Shown: positions 59,560 through 64,000 of the stretch, piece after piece
Position numbering within the stretch: position 1 is the first letter of the stretch
Layout: each line of letters starts with the position of its first letter
DNA from: Ailurus styani
Taxonomy: Eukaryota > Chordata > Mammalia > Carnivora > Ailuridae
DNA: 64,000 nucleotides
Direction of reading: 5' to 3'
Assembly (NCBI GenBank): GCA_002007465.1
Contig: LNAC01000037.1
Coordinates: 515,646 to 579,645, forward strand
Translations under genes and position numbers: made by a program
The notes under the pieces: generated by a model
What the model was told of the DNA's origin: nothing
Seen by the model: only the letters and a program-made list of their open reading frames with translations
Database searches by the model: none

Positions 59560-60758
59560 TGCTGGAGTCCAACTCCTGCAGATCCAGGGATCCCTGAAGG
59601 ATGGACTGTGTCAGCGAAAGGAGTGAGAGAGCCAAAAGATATTTTCTGATCACCAAACAGGCATCTCTACTCTGCTGGTCCCAGTATCTTTATCTATAGG
59701 CAGTGAGTCAGACAGTGAGTGATATAACAACAATAGTATGATCATTAAGATTGATTATTTTTAGAGATACAAAGCACTTTGATTAGTGAAAAAACATTTT
59801 ATATATTTTCCCATGTACCAAACACCCCAATCATAACAGAGAGAGATTATCCATTTTTGGAAGGATGACCTTTAATGGGCTTGTCCCAGGCATACAAGTG
59901 CAAGTGGGTCATGCTCTTATTCTTAGAAAAGGATTAAGGAAATTCCCATAAAAGTAGAATAACAAGGTATTTTTTAAAGAAAAACAAGTGAAGTGAGAAA
60001 AAGTCAAGTTACTAGTATGATTAATACATAGGCTTTATGGTTATACATAGTAGCCATAGTTACAAAAGTCAGGCTTCAGTAGTTTGCAAGTTTGTTTCTT
60101 TGTGACTGAGTATGTAGACACCATGGGGGTTCTGTTCTTGCTATTCTTTGCTATTGTTTTCATTCTTTGAACAAATGTCAAGGTCTTTTTTAACTCCTTT
60201 TGTCTTTATATTAACTATTACATCTGCATTCTCATTGTAAACACTGGTATATGAGAATGTGGGACTGGGTGTTGTAAGAACATTTGTGGGGTGCAGGCCT
60301 CGAGGAGTGCACCATAACTTGCCATTAATTATTAAGGGAACATGTAGTAACCAGTGCTCTGCTTTTGCTTGTGCCCTGTCTTTAGATATGGCTCTCCTTC
60401 ACTGGGCAGAGCTACCCCCTAGCTCCAGGGCTTCAAAGTGTCTTAAAAATTTTCTCCTGATCTGCAAGAGCTCAAAGAGATTATCTACCAGTAGAAGAAA
60501 TTCTTACAGGGGTAGATTTTGAGGTCCTTATCATGGGGCAAAGGGTCAGATCCTTCTCATATGGCCTTGTCTGAATAATCTCAGTCAAGTTAGGAGTACC
60601 TAGAAGCCCATTTATAAGTAATAGGATAAATTTTAAGATAGATATCAGAAATAGTGGAAGGAGATACCAGGTTCGCTTTGTTTGGCAGGAGCATTGCAAT
60701 TGCTGCCATTCCCATGCTGTGACTATGTCAGCCAGCGAGACCCACGCTACTCCCAGCA
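59560..60758 (-). mobile_element. Solo LTR, 1199 bp, class II (ERV2)-like
   Basis: Its termini are TGCTGGAGTC and ACTCCCAGCA, a TG...CA pair with imperfect inverted ends, and its direct repeats are 6 bp. That duplication length is usual for class II (beta- and alpharetrovirus-like) elements. Read on the minus strand, a TATATAAAA box lies at about 59797-59806. A GATAAA that could serve as polyadenylation signal follows about 110 bp later (59689-59694). A pyrimidine-rich stretch and the LTR end come next. That predicts a U3 near 980 bp and R-U5 near 215 bp, so I prefer minus orientation. No gag, pol or env remains, so it is a solo LTR left by recombination. I do not recognise the family. Insertion in a young carnivore L1 makes it lineage-specific. 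Confidence 0.75.
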
Positions 60759-60764
60759 ACCCAG

Positions 60765-63700
60765 TAGTGCGATTTCTGGGTCATAGGGTAGCTCTATTTT
60801 CAACTTATTGAGGAACCTCTATACAGTTTTCTAGAGTGGCTGCACCAGCTTGCACTCCCACCAACAGTATAGGAGGGATAACCTTTCTCCGCATCCTCAC
60901 CAACATCAGTCGTTTCCTGACCTGTTGATTTAAGAGATTCTGACTACTATGAGGTGGTATCTCACTGTGGTTTTGATTTGTATTTCCCTGATGCCAAGTG
61001 ATGCTGAACAATTTCTCATGTGTCTGTTGGCCATTTGGATGTCTTCTTTGGAGAAATGTCTGTTCATGTCTTCTGCCCATTTCGAGACTGGGTTATAGGT
61101 TTTATGGGTGTTGAGTTTGAGAAGTTCTTTATAGATTTTGGATACAAGTCCTTGATCTGATATGTTATTTGCAAATATCTTCTCCCATTCTGTCAGTTGT
61201 CTTTTGGTTCTGATGACTGCTTCCTTTGCTGTGCAAAAGCTTTTGATCTTGATGAAGTCCCAATAGTTCATTTTTGCCCTTGCTGATGATGTTCCTAGGA
61301 AGAAATTGTTGCAGATGAGGTCGAAGAGGTTGCTGCCTGTGTTCTCAAGGATTTTGATGGATTCCTTTCTCACATTGAGGTCTTTCAACCATTTTGAGTC
61401 TATTTTTGTGTGTGGTGTAAGTAAACGATCCAGTTTCATTTTTCCGCATGTGGCTGTCCAGTTTTCCCAACACCATTTGTTGAAGAGACTGTCTTTTTAT
61501 CCACTGGACATTTTTTTCCTGCTTTGTCGAAAATTAGTTGATCATAGAGTTGAGGGTCCACTTTTGGGCTCTGTAGTCTGTTCCACTGATCTATGTGTCT
61601 GTTTTTTTTGCCAGTACCATACTGTCTTGATAATGACAGTTTTGTAATAGAGCTTGAAGTCTGGAATTGTGATGCCACCAATTTTGGTTTTCTTTTTCAA
61701 CATTCCTTTGGCTATTCAGGGTCTTTTATGGTTCCCTATAAATTTTAGGATTATTTGTTCCATTTCTTCAAAATAGATTCCTGGTATGTTGATGGGGATA
61801 GCATTAAATGTGTAGATTGCTCTAGGTAGCATAGACATTTTCACAATATTTGTTCTTCCAATCCATGAACATAGAATGTTTTTCCACTTCTTGCATCTTC
61901 CTTATTTCTTTCATGAGTACGTTATAGTTTTCTGAGTACAGATTCTATGACTCTTTGGTTAGGTTTATTCCTAGGTATCTTATGGTTTTGGGTGCAATTG
62001 TAAATGGGATTGACTCTTTAATTACTCTTTCTTCTGTTTTGTTGTTGGTATATAGAAATGCAACTGATTTCTGTGCATTGATTTATATCCTGACACTTTA
62101 CTGAATTCCTGTATGAGTTCCAGCAGTTTTAGAGTGGAGACAATTGGGTTTTTCACATAAATTATCATGTCATCTGCAAAGAGTGAGAGTTTGACGTCTT
62201 CCTTGCCAATTTTCATGCCTTTAATTTCTTTTAGTTGTTTGATTGCTGAGGCTAGGACTTCTATTACTATGTTGAATAGCACTGGTGATAGTGGTCAGCC
62301 CTGCCATGTTCCCGACTTTAGGGGAAAACTTCTCAGTTTTTCTCCATTGACAATGATATTTGCTGTGAGTTTTTCGTAGATGGCTTTGATGATATTGAGG
62401 TATGTACCCTCTATAACCCTCTATACCTACACTGTGAGGCGTTTTGACCAATAAAGTGTGCTGTATTTGTAAAATGCTTTTTTTTTTGTTCTTTATTTTA
62501 TTATGTCTTTTATCACATTGATTTATTTGTGGATGTTGAACCAACCTTGCTGCCCGGGAATAAATCCCACTTGGTCTTGGAGAATAATCTTCTTAATGTG
62601 CTGTTTGATCTTATTGGCTAGTATTTTGTTGAGGATTTCTGCATCTGTGTTCATCAAGGATATTGGTCTGTAATTCTCCTCTTTGATGGGGTCTTTGCCT
62701 GGTTTGGGATCAAGATAATGCTGGCCTCATGAAATGAGTTTGGAATTTTTCCTTCCATTTCTATTTTTTCGAACAGTTTCAGGAGAATAAGTATTAATTC
62801 TTCTTTAAATGTTTGGTAGAATTCCCCTGGGAAGCCGTCTGGCCCTGGGCTCTTGTAGGTTGGGAGACTTTTGATGACTGCTTCAATCTCCTTACTGGTT
62901 ATGGGTCTATTCAGGTGTTCAATTTCTTCCTGGTTCAGTTTTGGTAGTTTATATTTCTCTAGGAATGCATCCATTTTTTCCAGATCATCAAATTTGCTGC
63001 TATAGAGTTGCTCATAATACGTTCTTAGAATTGTTTGTATTTCTTTGGTGTTGGTTGTGATCTCTCCTCTTTCATTTATGATTTTATTAATTTGAGTCCT
63101 TTCTCTTTTCTTTTGGATAAGTCTGGCCAGGGGATTAGCAATCTTATTAATTGTTTCAAAGAACGAGTTCCTAGTTTCATTGAATTATTCTACTGTTCTT
63201 TTGGTTTCTATTTCATTGATTTCTGCTCTGATCTTTATTATTTCTCTTCTCCTGCTGGGTGTAGGCTTTCTTTGCTGTTCTTTCTCCAGCTCCTTTAGAT
63301 GTTGAGTTAGGTGGTGTACTTGAGACCATTCTTGTTTCATGAGAAAGGCTTGTATTGCTATATAATTTCCCCTCAGGACTGCTTTTGCTGTGTCCCAAAG
63401 ATTTTGAACAGTTGTGTTTTCATGTTCATTTGTTTCCATGAAAATTTTTAATTCTCCATTAATTTCCTGTTTGAGCCATTCATTCTTTAGTAGGATGTTC
63501 TTTAGCCTCCACATATTTGAGTTCTTTCCAACTTTCCTCTTGTAGTTGAGTTCTAGTTTCAGAGTATTGTGGTCTGAAAATATACAGGGAATGATCCCAA
63601 AATNGGGATGATCCCAATCTTTTGGTACCAGTTGAGACCTGATTTGTGACCCAGGATGTGATATGTTCTGTTCCATGTGCACTAGAGAAGAATGTGTATT

Positions 63701-64000
63701 CTGTTGTTTTGGGATGGTTTGTTCTGAATATATGTGTGATGTTCAACTGGTCCAGTGTGTCATTTAAAGCCTTTATTTCCTTGTTGATCTTTTGCTTCGA
63801 TGGTCTGTCCATTTCAGTAAGGGGGGTGTTAAAGTCCCCTACTATTTTTGTATTACTGTCAATGTGATTCTCTGATTTTGTTATTAATTGGTTTATATAA
63901 TTGGCTGCTCCCATGTTAGAGGCATAGATATTTACAGTTGTTATATCTTCTTGTTGGACAGATCCTTTAAGTATGATATAGTGTACTTCTTCATCTCTTT
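60765..64000 (-). pseudogene. L1 ORF2 remnant of the young L1
   Basis: Minus-strand ORF2 in readable blocks. C-terminal domain is at 60930-61439 (169 codons; [15 protein letters not shown] start, then [23 protein letters not shown] text). RT at 62022-62282 has the intact catalytic box [14 protein letters not shown]-terminal/linker at 62654-62974 reads [20 protein letters not shown]. Endonuclease side is at 63185-63914 (IVGDFNTPLTEMDRPSKQK, with the catalytic-site GDFN; FFSSAHGT). Stops and frameshifts separate the blocks and the start lies beyond the window, so it is classed as broken. It is among the best preserved ORF2 copies here. Confidence 0.88.
63604..63604. other. Single undetermined base (N)
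   Basis: The only ambiguous base in the window. It sits between two near copies of a short L1 phrase (gatcccaa at 63593-63600 and again near 63611). Normal L1 has the phrase once, so this may be a small assembly join. Confidence 0.9.

Larger units (their letters stand above)
58998..64000 (-). mobile_element. Young L1 (reverse), running off the window
   Basis: Reverse carnivore L1. It has a T-rich tail (58998-59022), a 3' end with the ggggtataggtctgtgaatc and gtcagagagatcatatgata landmarks, the ORF2 C-terminal region, RT and endonuclease up to the window end. It is split by a solo LTR at 59560-60758. Excising that LTR and one 6-bp duplication restores gtaaatacccagtagtgcga without a gap. One undetermined base (63604) sits in the endonuclease. 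Confidence 0.92.

Noticed and set aside
59560..60758. Full provirus or coding retroviral remnant
   Set aside because: No gag, protease, RT or envelope motifs on either strand; length, termini and duplications fit a solo LTR.

Overview
This window looks like nuclear genomic DNA from a carnivoran mammal. The clearest sign is 16 copies of the tRNA-derived CAN-SINE family, which is confined to Carnivora, together with carnivore-type L1 3' ends. The common SINE variant here, with a pyrimidine stretch ending in a 'ctgcctctctgcctacttg' block before the AAAT tail, is the form I associate with mustelids and their relatives; that narrower placement is inference. I find no functional protein-coding gene and no RNA gene. 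By eye at least 80% of the window is LINE-1, so nearly every long reading frame is L1 ORF1 or ORF2 debris, or a chance frame on its opposite strand.

Layout. 1-942: L1 ORF2 C-terminal fragment (+). 1005-8420: a decayed, near full-length L1 (+) carrying two SINEs and a nested L1 3' end. 8424-25160: a three-layer nest. The oldest L1 (+, 8424-9185 and 20632-25160) is split by a second L1 (-, 9186-11280 and 18175-20630), which is itself split by a third, full-length L1 (-, 11281-18158). Target-site duplications support each layer, and the innermost element appears to carry a 3' transduction. 25161-29226: the least repetitive part, with an L1 3' foldback, traces of older mammalian repeats, one SINE and about 2.4 kb of unassigned AT-rich sequence. 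29227-34350: an internally deleted L1 (-) and two further L1 pieces. 34351-36220: SINEs in otherwise unassigned DNA. 36220-39548: 5'-truncated L1 (-). 40215-42180: ancient L1 ORF1 region (+). 42185-47255: younger L1 (-). 47256-53510: older L1 (-) that took in a SINE, a short L1 3' end, and an RPL17 processed pseudogene with a SINE in its A-rich tail. 53512-56292: internally deleted L1 (-). 56293-58760: old L1 3' ends (+), one split by a MaLR/MLT1-type LTR. 58998-64000: young L1 (-) running off the window, interrupted by a 1199-bp solo LTR with 6-bp target duplications.

Nothing here works together as a pathway. The window is a stratified record of retrotransposition by L1, of SINE and pseudogene copying that used L1 machinery, and of at least two LTR-element insertions. 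I found no evidence for a new multi-gene biological system. The best leads are the long class II-like solo LTR, the probable 3' transduction, the dated nesting order and two unusual AT-rich rearrangements.
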